From the NCBI RefSeq assembly GCF_028750675.1, contig NZ_JAQQPZ010000013.1:464716-528715 (forward strand): a stretch of DNA of 64,000 bases. The letters run 5' to 3'. The stretch comes from Shewanella metallivivens (lineage in GTDB: Bacteria; Pseudomonadota; Gammaproteobacteria; Enterobacterales; Shewanellaceae). The notes under the pieces were generated by a model. The model had not been told where the DNA came from. It searched no databases and saw nothing but the letters and a program-made list of their open reading frames with translations. This document shows positions 1 to 10,662 of the stretch, piece after piece (position 1 is the stretch's first letter; each line of letters starts with the position of its first letter). The translations under genes were made by a program, and so were the position numbers.

Positions 1-1
1 C

Positions 2-886
2 CTCGCGATTTGCGCTTACACCATTTGGGGTGTCGCCCCTTTATATTTCAAATTATTACATCATGTCCCCGCCACTGACATTTTAATGCACCGTGTTATA
101 TGGTCATTCCTTTTTATGATAATTTTGATGCAATTTATAGGTGGATTCAGCCGCTTACGCCTCATTCTCAAACAACCCAAACAACTGCTCATTTTGCTAA
201 CGACATCGATATTAATCGCAGCAAACTGGCTTATTTTTATCTGGGCAGTCAATAACGACCACATGCTTGATGCCAGTTTAGGTTATTTTATTAACCCATT
301 GTTTAACGTACTGTTAGGAATGGTATTTTTAGGCGAACGCTTACGCAAATTACAATGGCTTGCAGTCACGTTAGCGAGCGTGGGGGTACTGGTACAGTTG
401 ATCTCGTTTGGTTCAATTCCGCTGGTGTCTTTGGCTCTTGCGGCAAGCTTTGGTTTTTATGGCTTATTGCGTAAAAAAGTGAATATTGATGCTAAATCTG
501 GCTTATTGGTCGAAACCGCCATTTTATTACCCGTTGCACTCGGCTACTTATTGATAACGATAGACAGTTCACCTGTTAGCATGCTAACCAATGACCTCAA
601 TCTCAATTTACTCTTAGTGGCCGCGGGCATTGTTACCACCATTCCCCTTTTATGTTTTGCGGGGTCCGCAGTCAGAATTCCATTTTCGATTTTGGGGTTC
701 TTTCAATACATTGGCCCGAGTATCATGTTTATCTTAGCGGTCAAATTGTTTGATGAGCCTTTCGACATAGAGAAAGGCATTACCTTTTGCTTTATCTGGG
801 GAGCACTGGTGATATTTATTAGCGACATGGTACTGCAACGCCAGCGTCAACATGTTGCCACGAAAAAAGCCGCCGCAAAGGCTTAA
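2..886 (+). CDS. rarD: RarD/EamA-type inner-membrane transporter (5' end outside window)
   Basis: Member of the RarD branch of the EamA (DMT) permeases, polytopic inner-membrane proteins whose substrate is not settled. The reading frame is open from base 2, where it encodes YTIWGVAPLYFKLLHHV, the family's first helix, so the start lies before the window and the ATG at 86 is internal. Several hydrophobic helices follow, with an EamA signature (GYFINPLFNVLLGMVFLGERLRK cut here to its sense) near the middle and a basic Arg/Lys-rich tail. Its stop codon overlaps that of the convergent downstream gene by a few bases. The family call is secure; the transport substrate is not. Confidence 0.88.
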   Translation, partial: LAICAYTIWGVAPLYFKLLHHVPATDILMHRVIWSFLFMIILMQFIGGFSRLRLILKQPKQLLILLTTSILIAANWLIFIWAVNNDHMLDASLGYFINPLFNVLLGMVFLGERLRKLQWLAVTLASVGVLVQLISFGSIPLVSLALAASFGFYGLLRKKVNIDAKSGLLVETAILLPVALGYLLITIDSSPVSMLTNDLNLNLLLVAAGIVTTIPLLCFAGSAVRIPFSILGFFQYIGPSIMFILAVKLFDEPFDIEKGITFCFIWGALVIFISDMVLQRQRQHVATKKAAAKA

Positions 887-1422
887 TCAATAGGCTTTGA
901 TGCTAAAGCGCTGGCATGCAACGTTACTAGCGCTTTATCTGCATCGATGACACTAACCATAATCATTTTATCTTGGCTAATGGGTAACATAATCACCTGA
1001 GCAGGCTTCGTTACCGACAATAAGGCTTTATCGCCATTATTTAATGAAAACCATCCCAAAGAATATCCTGGCATACCCAAACCATTTGTGCGCCACTTGG
1101 CCGCGTATTCAGGCTCTTTAAGCAGGTTGACGACGCGAGCTTGTGCAAAGTGCACTTGATTAATCTCAATGGTATTTGAATACAGTGGAATATTAACCTG
1201 CAACTGTTTGTCATCCCACGAAATTGTACTACTAAACGACTGATAAAACGTAAATACAAATAAGCCCATTAAAGGTAACATTATCCCCAACGTTAAATAC
1301 TTAGCGTTACTGGGAATGGGTTTGAAAAAAATAAATACCGTTAAACCAAGTAACCCTAACAACAGTGCAATAAAACTGTATATGGCTCCTGAATCAAGAG
1401 GAGCCAGCTCGATAGCATTCAT
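883..1422 (-). CDS. Membrane protein with bacterial PH domain (bPH_5-like)
   Basis: A 179-residue protein with two hydrophobic helices near the N-terminus (about residues 14-32 and 40-60) followed by a soluble domain of about 110 residues. The soluble part has the pattern RTNGLGMPGYSLGWF followed by a Gly-Asp-Lys-Ala-Leu strand, which is typical of bacterial pleckstrin-homology domains of the PF10882 kind. The start at 1422 is preferred over the longer frame to 1488 because an AGAGG Shine-Dalgarno sits just upstream, and the extra 22 residues would run over the argA terminator. Function unknown. It is convergent with rarD and lies downstream of argA on the same strand. Confidence 0.7.
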   Translation of the reverse strand: MNAIELAPLDSGAIYSFIALLLGLLGLTVFIFFKPIPSNAKYLTLGIMLPLMGLFVFTFYQSFSSTISWDDKQLQVNIPLYSNTIEINQVHFAQARVVNLLKEPEYAAKWRTNGLGMPGYSLGWFSLNNGDKALLSVTKPAQVIMLPISQDKMIMVSVIDADKALVTLHASALASKPID

Positions 1423-1454
1423 ATAACCTCTTTCTAAGAGTGTGTTTTTTGACA

Positions 1455-1483
1455 TAAAAAATGCCGGAATAACCGGCATTTTG
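1455..1483 (-). terminator. Rho-independent terminator of argA
   Basis: Ten-base perfect stem (AAAATGCCGG / CCGGCATTTT) with a six-base loop, followed on the minus strand by a run of T. It lies immediately after the argA stop codon. Confidence 0.8.
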
Positions 1484-1495
1484 AACACAATGAAT

Positions 1496-2815
1496 TTATA
1501 AGTCTAGGGCAAGAATTTTTGAGCGGCGCTGATAGTTATATAGCTGTTTTTTCTTGTTAGGTAACTCTTCAACGTCAACAATATTAAAGCCATGCTCTAA
1601 AAACCAATGAATGCTGCGTGTCGTTAATGCAAACAAACGTGAATAACCGCGCACTCGGGCTTGGCCAATAATATTATTCAATAAAATACTGCCACGGTCA
1701 GCATCACGATAATCAGGATGCACCACTAAACACGCAAACTCACCGGCATTGTCTTCTTCAAACGGATACAGCGCCGCGCAACCAATCACTAAGTTATCGC
1801 GCTCGACCAACATAAACTGTTCTATTTCCATTTCGAGCTGCTCACGAGAGCGACGCACTAAAATACCCTGTTCTTCCAATGGGCGAATTAAGTTTAATAT
1901 ACCGCCAATATCACCAATCGTGGCACGTCGCAAACGCTCGGCGCTTTGAGTCACAATTTGAGTACCAATCCCTTCACGAGAGAACAACTCTTGAAGTAAT
2001 GCGCCATCATCTAAATAACTCACTAAATGACAACGAGGTACACCACGGCGACAAGCCTCAACACTGGCCTTTAAGAACGCCATTTTGCCCACTGAAGTAT
2101 GATCATCCTCAGACATGGTTTTAAGCATTTCTTCGATATCATCAGGCATTAGCTCAGCAATCACCTCACCATTACTGTCGATAAGGCCGTTAGTGTCACT
2201 AAAACCAATAATTTTGTCTGCCTTGAGCTTAATCGCCACTTGTGTCGCCACTTCTTCAGCGGTTAAGTTAAAACTCTCACCCGTAACAGACGCTGCAATA
2301 GGGCCCATTAACACAATACCATTATTGTCTAGCTGGCGACGTAAGCCTTGCGCATCGATACGACGCACCTTGCCGCTCAAACAAAAATCAACACCGTCGT
2401 CGACACCTAATGGCTGAGCAATAACAAAGTTGCCACTCACCACGTTGATTTGCGCATTTTGCATTGGGGTATTCCCCAAACTCATCGACAATCTCGCAGT
2501 AATATCAAACTGTGTTGCACCAGCAACCTGTTTAATAATTTTCAGGCTTTCTTCATCAGTAATACGGATGCCATTGTGGTAAACAGGTTCAATACCAGCA
2601 GCTTTTAATCCTGCGTCAATTTGCGGCCTTGCGCCGTAAACTAAAACCACTTCAATCCCAAGTGAATGCAGCAAGGCAACATCATTTAAAATGCCGCGAA
2701 ATTGCGAATGCGCTAATGCTTCGCCACCTAACATGACAACAAACGTTTTACCTCTATGCGCATTAACATAAGGAGCAGAATGACGAAATCCATCAACCAG
2801 TTCAGTGGTTCTCAC
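1496..2815 (-). CDS. argA: N-acetylglutamate synthase (amino-acid N-acetyltransferase)
   Basis: Acetylates glutamate with acetyl-CoA, the first committed step of arginine biosynthesis. The protein has an N-terminal amino-acid-kinase-like domain (VVMLGGEAL near residue 27, then [10 protein letters not shown]) and a C-terminal GNAT domain from about residue 295 ([21 protein letters not shown], then [19 protein letters not shown]). The start chosen is GTG at 2815, giving 439 residues, close to the E. coli length. A GAGGTG Shine-Dalgarno lies nine bases upstream, whereas the longer frame to 2995 would translate through the ArgR boxes. Expression is very likely repressed by ArgR-arginine through the tandem boxes upstream. 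Confidence 0.95.
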   Translation of the reverse strand: MRTTELVDGFRHSAPYVNAHRGKTFVVMLGGEALAHSQFRGILNDVALLHSLGIEVVLVYGARPQIDAGLKAAGIEPVYHNGIRITDEESLKIIKQVAGATQFDITARLSMSLGNTPMQNAQINVVSGNFVIAQPLGVDDGVDFCLSGKVRRIDAQGLRRQLDNNGIVLMGPIAASVTGESFNLTAEEVATQVAIKLKADKIIGFSDTNGLIDSNGEVIAELMPDDIEEMLKTMSEDDHTSVGKMAFLKASVEACRRGVPRCHLVSYLDDGALLQELFSREGIGTQIVTQSAERLRRATIGDIGGILNLIRPLEEQGILVRRSREQLEMEIEQFMLVERDNLVIGCAALYPFEEDNAGEFACLVVHPDYRDADRGSILLNNIIGQARVRGYSRLFALTTRSIHWFLEHGFNIVDVEELPNKKKQLYNYQRRSKILALDL

Positions 2816-2905
2816 GGGCAAATTCACCTCGGTGTTGGTAAGTATTAAAAAGCTTGCGAGTGTACTCACCTTGCAAGCGAACATATTGTACGAATACACG
2901 ATGGT

Positions 2906-2944
2906 ATTGCATTTTAATTCACTTTTAAAGCATTTTATTTCACT
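2906..2944 (-). promoter_or_regulatory. Tandem ArgR boxes upstream of argA
   Basis: Two palindromic half-matching boxes, TGCATTTTAATTCA (core 2908-2921) and AGCATTTTATTTCA (core 2929-2942), resemble the ARG box TGAATNNNNATTCA. Their start points are exactly 21 bases apart, that is 18-bp boxes separated by 3 bp, the spacing bound by one ArgR hexamer. They lie about 90-130 bases upstream of the argA GTG start. Confidence 0.8.
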
Positions 2945-3130
2945 TTTAACAAAAAGTATTTTGTCATTTTTGTGTGAAAAATTCATTACAGCCAAAAAGT
3001 TAGTTAAATGTTAACGTCAATGCAACTTTACGTAAAACGACGTAAATTGTCTCATACTCAAATGCAGTGTTATGGCTACATCATAAGCACTCGAGAATGA
3101 GTACCAGTATAGGTTAATTTTTCGCAGGCA

Positions 3131-3160
3131 TAAAAAAAGCCCCAATTAAGGGGCTTTTTT
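3131..3160 (-). terminator. Terminator after rpmG
   Basis: Stem AAAAGCCCC / GGGGCTTTT with a short AATTAA loop and T-runs on both strands. It follows rpmG directly and could act in both directions, although no plus-strand gene ends here. Confidence 0.82.
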
Positions 3161-3176
3161 AAGATTCAAAAATCAA

Positions 3177-3350
3177 TTACTTGATTTTAGCTTCTTTGTA
3201 GATAACGTGCTGACGAATAACTGGATCAAATTTCTTGATTTCCATTTTCTCAGGCATGTTACGCTTGTTCTTTTCAGTAGTGTAGAAGTGACCAGTTTTA
3301 GCACTAGATACTAATTTGATCTTCTCACGATTACCTTTAGATTTAGCCAT
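3177..3350 (-). CDS. rpmG: 50S ribosomal protein L33
   Basis: A 57-residue protein beginning [20 protein letters not shown], with the typical [23 protein letters not shown] core of L33. It lies six bases downstream of rpmB, the conserved rpmB-rpmG order. L33 sits near the E site of the large subunit. This copy lacks the CxxC zinc motifs and is therefore the zinc-independent form. Confidence 0.97.
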   Translation of the reverse strand: MAKSKGNREKIKLVSSAKTGHFYTTEKNKRNMPEKMEIKKFDPVIRQHVIYKEAKIK

Positions 3351-3356
3351 TTTCTA

Positions 3357-3593
3357 TTATACCTTCTCGCCACGGGCACGAAGTTCAGCAACAACTACTT
3401 CGATACCTTTCTTGTCGATAATACGGATACCTTTAGTAGATACACGTAATTGTACGAAACGCTTTTCTTCTTCTAACCAAAAACGGTGGTTTTGTAGGTT
3501 AGGTAAAAAACGACGACGAGTCGCGTTTTTTGCGTGCGAACGGTTGTTACCAACCATTGGCTTCTTGCCAGTTACTTGGCATACTCTTGACAT
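3357..3593 (-). CDS. rpmB: 50S ribosomal protein L28
   Basis: A 78-residue protein starting [20 protein letters not shown], with the basic stretch [17 protein letters not shown]. Only two cysteines are not arranged as paired CxxC motifs, so this is the zinc-free type. The longer frame adds five residues with no better start signal; the Met before SRVCQ matches the family start. First gene of the rpmB-rpmG pair. Confidence 0.97.
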   Translation of the reverse strand: MSRVCQVTGKKPMVGNNRSHAKNATRRRFLPNLQNHRFWLEEEKRFVQLRVSTKGIRIIDKKGIEVVVAELRARGEKV

Positions 3594-3714
3594 GTCAATC
3601 TTCTCCAAAACAAATTTTTAACGCTCGAGCATTAATGTGCCTCGTATGGCCGTCGCCCGAGGCACAAAGAGGGCGCATTTTATACACGATTGACCATATA
3701 AGATCAAGCAGTGT

Positions 3715-4392
3715 TTACACAATCCATCCTCGCTCAGCAAAGGAGACTATCTCCTGATCACCTACAACCATATGATCTAACAAAGAAACATCTATGGTTG
3801 CCAATGCATTTTTTATTCGCTCAGTTATTCGCCGATCAGCCTGACTTGGCTCAGCAATGCCAGACGGGTGATTGTGACACACTATCACCGCCGCTGCTTT
3901 TTTCTCCAAAACAAGGCTAATAACCTCGCGAGGATAAACAGAAGCTGAATCGATGGTGCCACGAAATAATTCTACAAATTGAATGACTCTATGTTGGGTA
4001 TCCAACAATAGTAAGGCGAACACTTCATAGGATCGGTCTGCTAATTGTCTCATTAAATAGTCCCGAGTTAAATCAGGATTTGTCAAAATTTGCCCTCTTT
4101 GTAGATTTTCATGCGCAATTCGCTTAGAAATTTCGGCCGCAGCCTGTAATTGAGCATATTTTACCGGCCCAACCCCAGCTAATTGGCACACCTGGCTCTT
4201 AGAAGCACTTAACAAACTGCGTAAACCGCCAAACTGATTTATCATGTTGCGGGCTAAATCCACCGCATTTTGACCCGCTAGGCCATTTCGCAAAATAACC
4301 GCTAATAGTTCCGCATCAGATAATTGCCCTGCACCATTAAGCAATAGTTTTTCACGTGGCCCTTCTCCTTGAGGCCAATCTTTAATCCCCAT
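3715..4392 (-). CDS. radC: RadC family protein (JAB/MPN domain)
   Basis: A 225-residue protein of the RadC family. The N-terminal half has a helix-hairpin-helix-like region (LAGVGPVKYAQLQAA, residues 71-85). The C-terminal JAMM metal site is intact: His173, His175, Ser183 and Asp186 in HNHPSG...SQAD. A role in recombinational repair was long assumed but is poorly supported, and the biochemical activity is unknown. An AAGGAG site precedes the ATG. It is divergent from coaBC across about 200 bases. Confidence 0.93.
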   Translation of the reverse strand: MGIKDWPQGEGPREKLLLNGAGQLSDAELLAVILRNGLAGQNAVDLARNMINQFGGLRSLLSASKSQVCQLAGVGPVKYAQLQAAAEISKRIAHENLQRGQILTNPDLTRDYLMRQLADRSYEVFALLLLDTQHRVIQFVELFRGTIDSASVYPREVISLVLEKKAAAVIVCHNHPSGIAEPSQADRRITERIKNALATIDVSLLDHMVVGDQEIVSFAERGWIV

Positions 4393-4601
4393 GCAAACTC
4401 CTTGTTAACCGCGAGACGTTATAACACCGACGAATCCCGTTCCATCAATTCGCTACCACCACGTCAATATTGAGTTATTGTGTTTTAAAAAACACGCTCT
4501 TAAATGAGTTACACAGTATGGTTGATATTTTTGAGATTGGATCCACGCAACTTGTCATAGGTTTGTGATATTGTTAGCCGCAATGAGATTTGAGGCGGAT
4601 A

Positions 4602-5816
4602 ATGCACAACATGCTGACAAATAAAAAAGTACTACTCGGAATTGGCGGCGGTATTGCCGCATACAAAAGCGCCGATTTAATTCGCCGCTTAAAAGAACGT
4701 GGCGCAGATGTGCGTGTCATCATGACCCAAAGCGCCATGGAGTTTATTACGCCATTAACCATTCAGGCGCTTTCAGGCCATCCCGTGGCTTCTGATTTAC
4801 TCGACCCAGCAGCAGAAGCCGCAATGGGACATATTGAGCTTGCACGCTGGGCAGATGTAGTGTTACTTGCTCCTGCTACCGCAAACTTAATGGCACGCAT
4901 CAATGCCGGCATGGCAGACGAGCTACTCACTACCACATGTTTAGCCACTAGCGCGCCAATCATTGTATGCCCAGCCATGAATCAACAGATGTATCAAAAC
5001 GTCGCTACCCAAGAAAACATGGCAAATCTAGCCCGTAAAGGCTTATTAATCTGGCAACCTGCATCTGGTCATCAAGCCTGTGGTGAAGTCGGCCCAGGCC
5101 GTATGCAAGAGCCCGTCACCATAGCTGAGCAATTAGTGCAATTTTTTGGGCCAAAGTCTTTACAAGGGCATAAATTGTTACTCACAGCAGGGCCAACCCG
5201 CGAAGCAATTGACCCAGTTCGTTATATATCCAACCATAGCTCAGGCAAAATGGGCTTTGCCCTTGCACAAGCCGCAGCAGAAATGGGCGCAGAAGTGACA
5301 CTGGTTTCGGGACCAGTCAACCTTGCCACACCAGCTGGTGTTAAGCGTATTGATGTTGAATCTGCACAGCAAATGCTCGACGCCGTAATGCAACAGGTTG
5401 AGCAGCATAATATTTTCATTGGTTGTGCTGCAGTAGCGGATTATCGAATTGCCGATGTCGCCGATCAAAAAATCAAAAAATCAGCAGAAAAAATGCAGCT
5501 TGCGCTGGTGCGTAATCCTGATATCTTAGCCACGGTAGCTCAGCACACAACACGGCCTTTTACCGTCGGTTTTGCTGCTGAAACGAACGATGTAGAGCAA
5601 TACGCTCGTGGTAAACTACAGCGTAAAAAGCTGGATATGATTGCCGCTAACGATGTCTCTATTCAAGGCTTAGGCTTTAATGCCGATAGCAATGCACTAC
5701 AAGTATTTTGGCAAGACGGTAGCCAACAACTGCCCGCAACAGACAAACTGACACTGGCACGCCAATTACTTACATTGATAGAACAACAACTAAAAAATCA
5801 TGAAAACACCCATTGA
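4602..5816 (+). CDS. coaBC: Bifunctional phosphopantothenoylcysteine decarboxylase / synthetase
   Basis: Makes 4'-phosphopantetheine on the route to coenzyme A. The CoaC flavoprotein half (residues about 1-190) has [10 protein letters not shown], the catalytic His in MGHIELARW and the [10 protein letters not shown] substrate-clamp motif. The CoaB half has [19 protein letters not shown], for CTP/acyl-phosphate binding, and the KIKKSAEK lysine motif. Starts at TTG 4590, ATG 4602 and ATG 4611 are all in frame; 4602 is chosen because GAGGCGG lies just upstream. The 3' end overlaps dut by 17 bases, so the two are probably co-transcribed. Confidence 0.95.
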   Translation: MHNMLTNKKVLLGIGGGIAAYKSADLIRRLKERGADVRVIMTQSAMEFITPLTIQALSGHPVASDLLDPAAEAAMGHIELARWADVVLLAPATANLMARINAGMADELLTTTCLATSAPIIVCPAMNQQMYQNVATQENMANLARKGLLIWQPASGHQACGEVGPGRMQEPVTIAEQLVQFFGPKSLQGHKLLLTAGPTREAIDPVRYISNHSSGKMGFALAQAAAEMGAEVTLVSGPVNLATPAGVKRIDVESAQQMLDAVMQQVEQHNIFIGCAAVADYRIADVADQKIKKSAEKMQLALVRNPDILATVAQHTTRPFTVGFAAETNDVEQYARGKLQRKKLDMIAANDVSIQGLGFNADSNALQVFWQDGSQQLPATDKLTLARQLLTLIEQQLKNHENTH

Positions 5817-6258
5817 ACTAAAAATTCTCGACTCGCGTATTGGCAGTGAATTTCCGCTGCCAGCTTATGCTACTCCCGGTAGCGCAGGTATGGATTTACG
5901 CGCAATGACCGACACGGCAATGGTTATCGAACCGGGTCAAACAGTGTTAATTCCAACGGGCATCGCCATTCACGTGGCCGACCCAAGCCTGGCAGCGGTC
6001 ATTTTACCGCGCTCAGGTATGGGCCATAAAAATGGCATTGTCCTGGGTAATTTGGTCGGTTTAATCGACTCTGATTACCAAGGACAACTCATGGTGTCAT
6101 GTTGGAACAGAAGTGATAAACCATTCACACTCGACATTGGCGATCGTTTAGCCCAATTAATGTTTGTCCCTGTTGTGCAAGCAGAATTTACCCTAGTGGA
6201 TGAGTTTAATAGCTCAGATCGTGGAGAAGGCGGATTTGGTCACTCAGGTACCAAGTAA
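5800..6258 (+). CDS. dut: Deoxyuridine 5'-triphosphate nucleotidohydrolase
   Basis: A 152-residue trimeric dUTPase that converts dUTP to dUMP and PPi, keeping uracil out of DNA and feeding thymidylate synthesis. All family motifs are present: [31 protein letters not shown], and [10 protein letters not shown] at the C-terminus. Its start lies inside the coaBC end, the usual dfp-dut arrangement in gammaproteobacteria. Confidence 0.97.
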   Translation: MKTPIELKILDSRIGSEFPLPAYATPGSAGMDLRAMTDTAMVIEPGQTVLIPTGIAIHVADPSLAAVILPRSGMGHKNGIVLGNLVGLIDSDYQGQLMVSCWNRSDKPFTLDIGDRLAQLMFVPVVQAEFTLVDEFNSSDRGEGGFGHSGTK

Positions 6259-6293
6259 CCTTTTCAAGTAGTCACTGAGCCAAGGAACACATA

Positions 6294-6887
6294 ATGGCCG
6301 AAAGCCCAAAAATAAACCGTCGTGAGCATATTTTACAATGCTTAGCGCAAATGCTTGAGACCAGCCCAGGCCAACGGATCACAACCGCCAAGCTCGCCGC
6401 TGAAGTGGGTGTGTCAGAAGCCGCGCTATATCGTCATTTCCCGAGCAAAGCCCGGATGTTTGAAGGCTTAATCGAATTTATTGAAGATGCGATTCTGTCA
6501 CGCTTAAACATCATCATGGACGAAGAAAAAGACACCATGACCCGTTGCCAATTAGTATTACAGCTATTGTTGGTATTTTCTGAACGCAACCCAGGTATTT
6601 CACGGGTATTAAACGGCGATGCCCTATTAGGTGAAAACGAACGTTTACGCAGCAGAATAGACGTATTGTTTGCCAAAATAGAAACTCAAATCAAACAAAT
6701 TCTGCGCGAAAAAACCTTACGTGAAGGCGTCGGTTTTAACCTCGATGAAGCCATACTCGCTAACTTGTTATTAGCGTTTGCCGAAGGCAGAATTTCACAG
6801 TTTGTCCGCAGTGAGTTTAAACAAAAGCCCACTCAACATTTTGATGAGCAATGGACCTTTATTCAACAGCAATTGTTGAGAAGCTAA
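6294..6887 (+). CDS. slmA: Nucleoid-occlusion factor SlmA (TetR family)
   Basis: A 197-residue TetR-fold DNA-binding protein. It binds SBS sites on the chromosome and blocks FtsZ ring assembly over the nucleoid. The helix-turn-helix is at about residues 28-50 ([21 protein letters not shown]), followed by [21 protein letters not shown] lies six bases before the ATG. It follows coaBC-dut, the conserved gene order. Confidence 0.95.
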   Translation: MAESPKINRREHILQCLAQMLETSPGQRITTAKLAAEVGVSEAALYRHFPSKARMFEGLIEFIEDAILSRLNIIMDEEKDTMTRCQLVLQLLLVFSERNPGISRVLNGDALLGENERLRSRIDVLFAKIETQIKQILREKTLREGVGFNLDEAILANLLLAFAEGRISQFVRSEFKQKPTQHFDEQWTFIQQQLLRS

Positions 6888-7044
6888 CCAACATTAGGGC
6901 TATATGCAATGTGTATGTAGCTCTAGTTTGCCTGCCAAAATCTGTTTAATCTAATTGCATAATTACCCCATATACCTTGCTCCAAAAACTCAGATAAAAT
7001 ACAATGCCGTTACATTTTTAACATTTATTACACGGACTGTATTC

Positions 7045-8994
7045 ATGCTGCGCATTTTATACCTCACTTGCTGTTTGTTTATTTTATTCACTACCCACAC
7101 CTTTGCCTCTCCATCAATTAAAGATTTTAGTGCTGATTCTGAGTTTTCTGGCGTAAAAATTTCACCCGATGGTAAACACCTCGGTGTGATCCTTATTGAA
7201 GATGAAAAGCGCACATTATTGATTTTAAATCTTGAATCAATGAAGCCGACTTATGCGGTAAAATTCAGTGGCGATGAAGAAGTCGGTGGCTACTATTGGG
7301 TTAATGACGAGCGGGTTGTATTACAAAAACTCTATAAACACGCTCAACGCGAAGCATCAGACTATTATGGTGAGTTATTGGCTGTCAATTATGATGGCAG
7401 TAAATCAAAATACTTGTTTGGTTATAACAGTGATACATCAGCAAGTACTAAAATAAAAAGTAATGGCGGTATTCAAGCGAGTGCATTCGTACTCGATACT
7501 TTAAAGGATAATGAAGACGATATCCTAGTTATGGCTTATCCTTGGAATAAGCAAAATTATGCATATACAGAAGTTTATCGCGTCGACGTCTACTCAGGTA
7601 AGCGCAAACGCCTAACTACATCACCTGTTGCTAATGCGGGCTTTCTTGTTGATAACAACAAAAATGTACGCTTTAGTTTCGCCAATGATAAGAAAAACAA
7701 TGAACAACTCTTCTACTATGAAGATGGTGAATGGGTTGATGCAGATAAAATTAGAGGCGGACTCACCAATTTCTACCCGCTTTCGTTCACTGAAGACAAT
7801 AAATCAATTTACGCTTTAGCAAATGGTGAAGGTGCAACTCGCGCAATTTATGAAGTTGAACTCGCCACAGCTAAACATAAAAAAATTATCCAGCATGACG
7901 TTGTCGATCCATTGATGACATGGGTCAGTGACCAAACCAATGCCCTTTACGCGGTTGAATTTGAAAACGGTTACCCTGAGTATCGCTTTGTCGACACTCA
8001 AAGCGATAAAGCCAAAGCCCTGCGACAGTTAATGGATGCAATTCCAGATCATCGCATTCGTATTGTGAGTGAAACCGTCGATGGTAACACGCTTATTGTG
8101 ATGGCGATGAATGATAGAAACTCAGGTGACTATTACTTATTTGACCGTAAAAAGCTTAAACTCAAATTCTTATTTGCTGAAAACGCAAAGCTAGACCCTA
8201 GCGACATGTCAGAAGTACGCCCAATTAGCTTTACTAACCGTGACGGCGTGACCATTCATGGTTATTTAACACTACCCGTCGGCATGAAAGAGCATAAAAA
8301 TATGCCGCTTGTGGTTAATCCTCACGGTGGCCCACATGGCCCGCGCGACTTATGGGTGTTTAACTCAGAAAACCAACTGTTAGCACAAAATGGTATTGCA
8401 GTACTGCAAGTTAACTTCCGTGGTTCTGGTGGATACGGTAAAGCATTTGAAGAGTCTGGCTATTTATCTTGGGGCAGCAAAATTCAATATGACATAATTG
8501 ATGCTACTCAATATGTTATTGACCAAGGTTATGCCGACAAAGACAGAGTGTGTATTTCAGGTGGCAGCTTTGGCGGCTACTCAGCGCTCATGAGCCCAAT
8601 GCTAGCACCAGATATGTTTAAATGTGCTGTGGGTGTTGCCGGTGTTTATGATTTAGAGCAAATGTATAAAACAGGTGATGTACCTGAATCATATAGTGGC
8701 GGAGCATACTTAGAAGAAGTGTTAGGCACTGATATTCAACAACTACGTGCAATGTCACCGACTCACAACGTCAATAAGTTAAAAGCCAAAGTGCTATTAA
8801 TTCATGGTGAAGAAGATGAGCGCGCACCTATCGAGCAATATGAAGCAATGGCAAAAGCGCTAGAGCAAGCTAACTACCCTTTCCAAAAAGAAATTTGGAG
8901 AAAAGAAGGCCATGGTTTCTTTAACGCCGAAAACCGCGCTAAATATTATGAAATCATGCTTAAGTTTATCAAAGAAAACTTAAACGTTAAGTAA
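7045..8994 (+). CDS. Secreted S9 family (prolyl oligopeptidase-type) peptidase
   Basis: A 649-residue exported serine peptidase. The start at 7045 (MLRILYLTCCLFILFTTHTFA) gives a clean signal peptide; the frame is open 30 codons further but those encode no secretion signal. The N-terminal half is a WD/beta-propeller-like region. The C-terminal alpha/beta-hydrolase carries the triad Ser508 (GGSFGGYS), Asp591 (HGEEDERAP) and His623 (EGHGFF). PHGGPHGPRD forms the oxyanion strand. Family members in this group act as dipeptidyl or acylaminoacyl peptidases in the periplasm; substrate unknown. Monocistronic, with its own terminator. Confidence 0.9.
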   Translation: MLRILYLTCCLFILFTTHTFASPSIKDFSADSEFSGVKISPDGKHLGVILIEDEKRTLLILNLESMKPTYAVKFSGDEEVGGYYWVNDERVVLQKLYKHAQREASDYYGELLAVNYDGSKSKYLFGYNSDTSASTKIKSNGGIQASAFVLDTLKDNEDDILVMAYPWNKQNYAYTEVYRVDVYSGKRKRLTTSPVANAGFLVDNNKNVRFSFANDKKNNEQLFYYEDGEWVDADKIRGGLTNFYPLSFTEDNKSIYALANGEGATRAIYEVELATAKHKKIIQHDVVDPLMTWVSDQTNALYAVEFENGYPEYRFVDTQSDKAKALRQLMDAIPDHRIRIVSETVDGNTLIVMAMNDRNSGDYYLFDRKKLKLKFLFAENAKLDPSDMSEVRPISFTNRDGVTIHGYLTLPVGMKEHKNMPLVVNPHGGPHGPRDLWVFNSENQLLAQNGIAVLQVNFRGSGGYGKAFEESGYLSWGSKIQYDIIDATQYVIDQGYADKDRVCISGGSFGGYSALMSPMLAPDMFKCAVGVAGVYDLEQMYKTGDVPESYSGGAYLEEVLGTDIQQLRAMSPTHNVNKLKAKVLLIHGEEDERAPIEQYEAMAKALEQANYPFQKEIWRKEGHGFFNAENRAKYYEIMLKFIKENLNVK

Positions 8995-9018
8995 CAATTA
9001 CCTAACCGTTTAATCAAC

Positions 9019-9056
9019 AAAAGCCGATACTTGACTAAAAGGGTCGGCTTTTTATT
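9019..9056 (+). terminator. Terminator after the S9 peptidase
   Basis: Stem AAAAGCCGA / TCGGCTTTT with a loop of about 14 bases and a T-rich tail, 25 bases after the peptidase stop codon. Confidence 0.75.
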
Positions 9057-9171
9057 GGTCGCAGTATTAATTTACAGCAAATCGCGCTATTCTCCTCGTC
9101 CCTTAGCAGCAGCTAAGCACGTTTTAGCGTACACTCATAAAAAACAGTGATATCGAGTCGTTGGAGGATAT

Positions 9172-9822
9172 ATGGCACTCAGTGAAGCCGCAATTAAAGT
9201 ACAAGCAGCACTAAAAGATCGTGGGCTAGAAACCCCAATGTTGCCAAAAACTTCCACGCCTGAACAACGTAAAGTTAAAATTGAACACCATATGCGTGAA
9301 ATTTTGACCTTAATGTCACTCGACCTAACCGACGACAGCTTGGCTGACACGCCGCGCCGTATCGCAAAAATGTATGTCGACGAGATCTTCTCTGGGCTTG
9401 ATTACGAAAACTTTCCCAAAATCACCGTCATTGAAAATAAAATGGGCGTGGATGAAATGGTGCGCGTACAAGACATTAGCTTAACCAGCACTTGCGAACA
9501 TCATTTAGTGACCATCGACGGCTTTGCGACTGTGGCTTATTTACCGCGCACTAAAATTATTGGCTTATCTAAAATTAACCGCATCGTGCGCTTCTTTTCA
9601 CAACGTCCGCAAGTACAAGAGCGTTTAACCCAACAAGTGTTAGTGGCGTTGCAAACTTTGCTTGAAACAAAAGATGTTGCCGTAAAAATGGATGCGGTAC
9701 ATTACTGCGTTAAATCTCGTGGGGTAATGGACTCAACCAGTTCAACCACCACCACAGCGCTTGGCGGTATTTTTAAATCAAATCCGGCTACCCGTGCTGA
9801 GTTTTTACACCAAGTGAAATAA
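9172..9822 (+). CDS. folE: GTP cyclohydrolase I
   Basis: A 216-residue enzyme converting GTP to 7,8-dihydroneopterin triphosphate, the first step of tetrahydrofolate synthesis. The zinc ligands are visible in TSTCEHHLV and in [17 protein letters not shown]. The [17 protein letters not shown] and [13 protein letters not shown] blocks are classic FolE. GGAGG precedes the ATG. A strong terminator follows. Confidence 0.97.
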   Translation: MALSEAAIKVQAALKDRGLETPMLPKTSTPEQRKVKIEHHMREILTLMSLDLTDDSLADTPRRIAKMYVDEIFSGLDYENFPKITVIENKMGVDEMVRVQDISLTSTCEHHLVTIDGFATVAYLPRTKIIGLSKINRIVRFFSQRPQVQERLTQQVLVALQTLLETKDVAVKMDAVHYCVKSRGVMDSTSSTTTTALGGIFKSNPATRAEFLHQVK

Positions 9823-9851
9823 CGTGCTCGTATTACGCTAAAAAGAGCAAT

Positions 9852-9894
9852 AAAAAGCTGCATCAATATGACTATTATGCAGCTTTTTTAGTTT
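9852..9894 (+). terminator. Terminator after folE
   Basis: Twelve-base stem AAAAAGCTGCAT / ATGCAGCTTTTT with a loop of about 13 bases and a T-run, 30 bases past the folE stop. Confidence 0.82.
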
Positions 9895-9990
9895 CCCAGC
9901 TTCAGCGCATCAGTTTAAACCTAGCCAAGTGGAAGTTCATTCAACGCCGTGAGAAAGACAAAGGACTATTTAACCTGATCCTTACTCAAG

Positions 9991-10632
9991 TTAAATACCA
10001 TATTGCTCACGGTAAGCCCTGACGCTAGCAAGCTCAGCTTCCATGCCCGGCTTTTCAGACAAGTAACTGATTAAATCGGCCAGCTTAATAATCGACACAA
10101 TCTGACAGCCAAAATCGCGCTCAACTTCTTGAATCGCAGACAGCTCACCCTTGCCTTTTTCTTGACGATCAAGCGCAATCAATACGCCTGCAAGTTGAGC
10201 ATTGTGGGCATTAATAATGTCCATCGACTCACGGATAGCCGTACCCGCAGTGATCACATCGTCCACCAGCATCACTTTACCTTTAAGCTCGCTGCCGACT
10301 AAATTGCCGCCTTCGCCGTGGGTTTTAGCCTCTTTGCGGTTAAAGCAGTAAGGAATATCCACATCGTGATGATCGCACAAGGCAACCGCTGTAGTGGTGG
10401 CAATCGGAATGCCTTTATAAGCTGGGCCAAACAACAAGTCGAACTCAATGCCAGAATCCATTAACGCTGCGGCGTAAAAGCGGCCTAAACGCGCTAAGTC
10501 TTTACCCGTATTAAATAATCCAGCATTAAAAAAGTACGGGCTCGTACGGCCAGATTTAAGGGTAAACTCACCAAAACGTAATACTTGACGGGCTAAAGCA
10601 AACTCAATAAATTCGCGTTGATAGGCTTTCAC
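9991..10632 (-). CDS. pyrE: Orotate phosphoribosyltransferase
   Basis: A 213-residue enzyme joining orotate and PRPP to form OMP in pyrimidine synthesis. The PRPP-binding motif is [13 protein letters not shown], and the N-terminal block [20 protein letters not shown] matches the enterobacterial enzyme. The start codon is GTG, fixed by AGAGGAAC seven bases upstream. It is the second gene of the rph-pyrE unit, reached through an attenuator-like hairpin. Confidence 0.96.
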   Translation of the reverse strand: MKAYQREFIEFALARQVLRFGEFTLKSGRTSPYFFNAGLFNTGKDLARLGRFYAAALMDSGIEFDLLFGPAYKGIPIATTTAVALCDHHDVDIPYCFNRKEAKTHGEGGNLVGSELKGKVMLVDDVITAGTAIRESMDIINAHNAQLAGVLIALDRQEKGKGELSAIQEVERDFGCQIVSIIKLADLISYLSEKPGMEAELASVRAYREQYGI

Positions 10633-10662
10633 GTGCGTTCCTCTATAATCAAAATTTAGATT

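Noticed and set aside
2115..2417. Plus-strand frame inside argA
   Set aside because: Shadow of the argA coding strand; Ser/Leu-rich translation without domain features.
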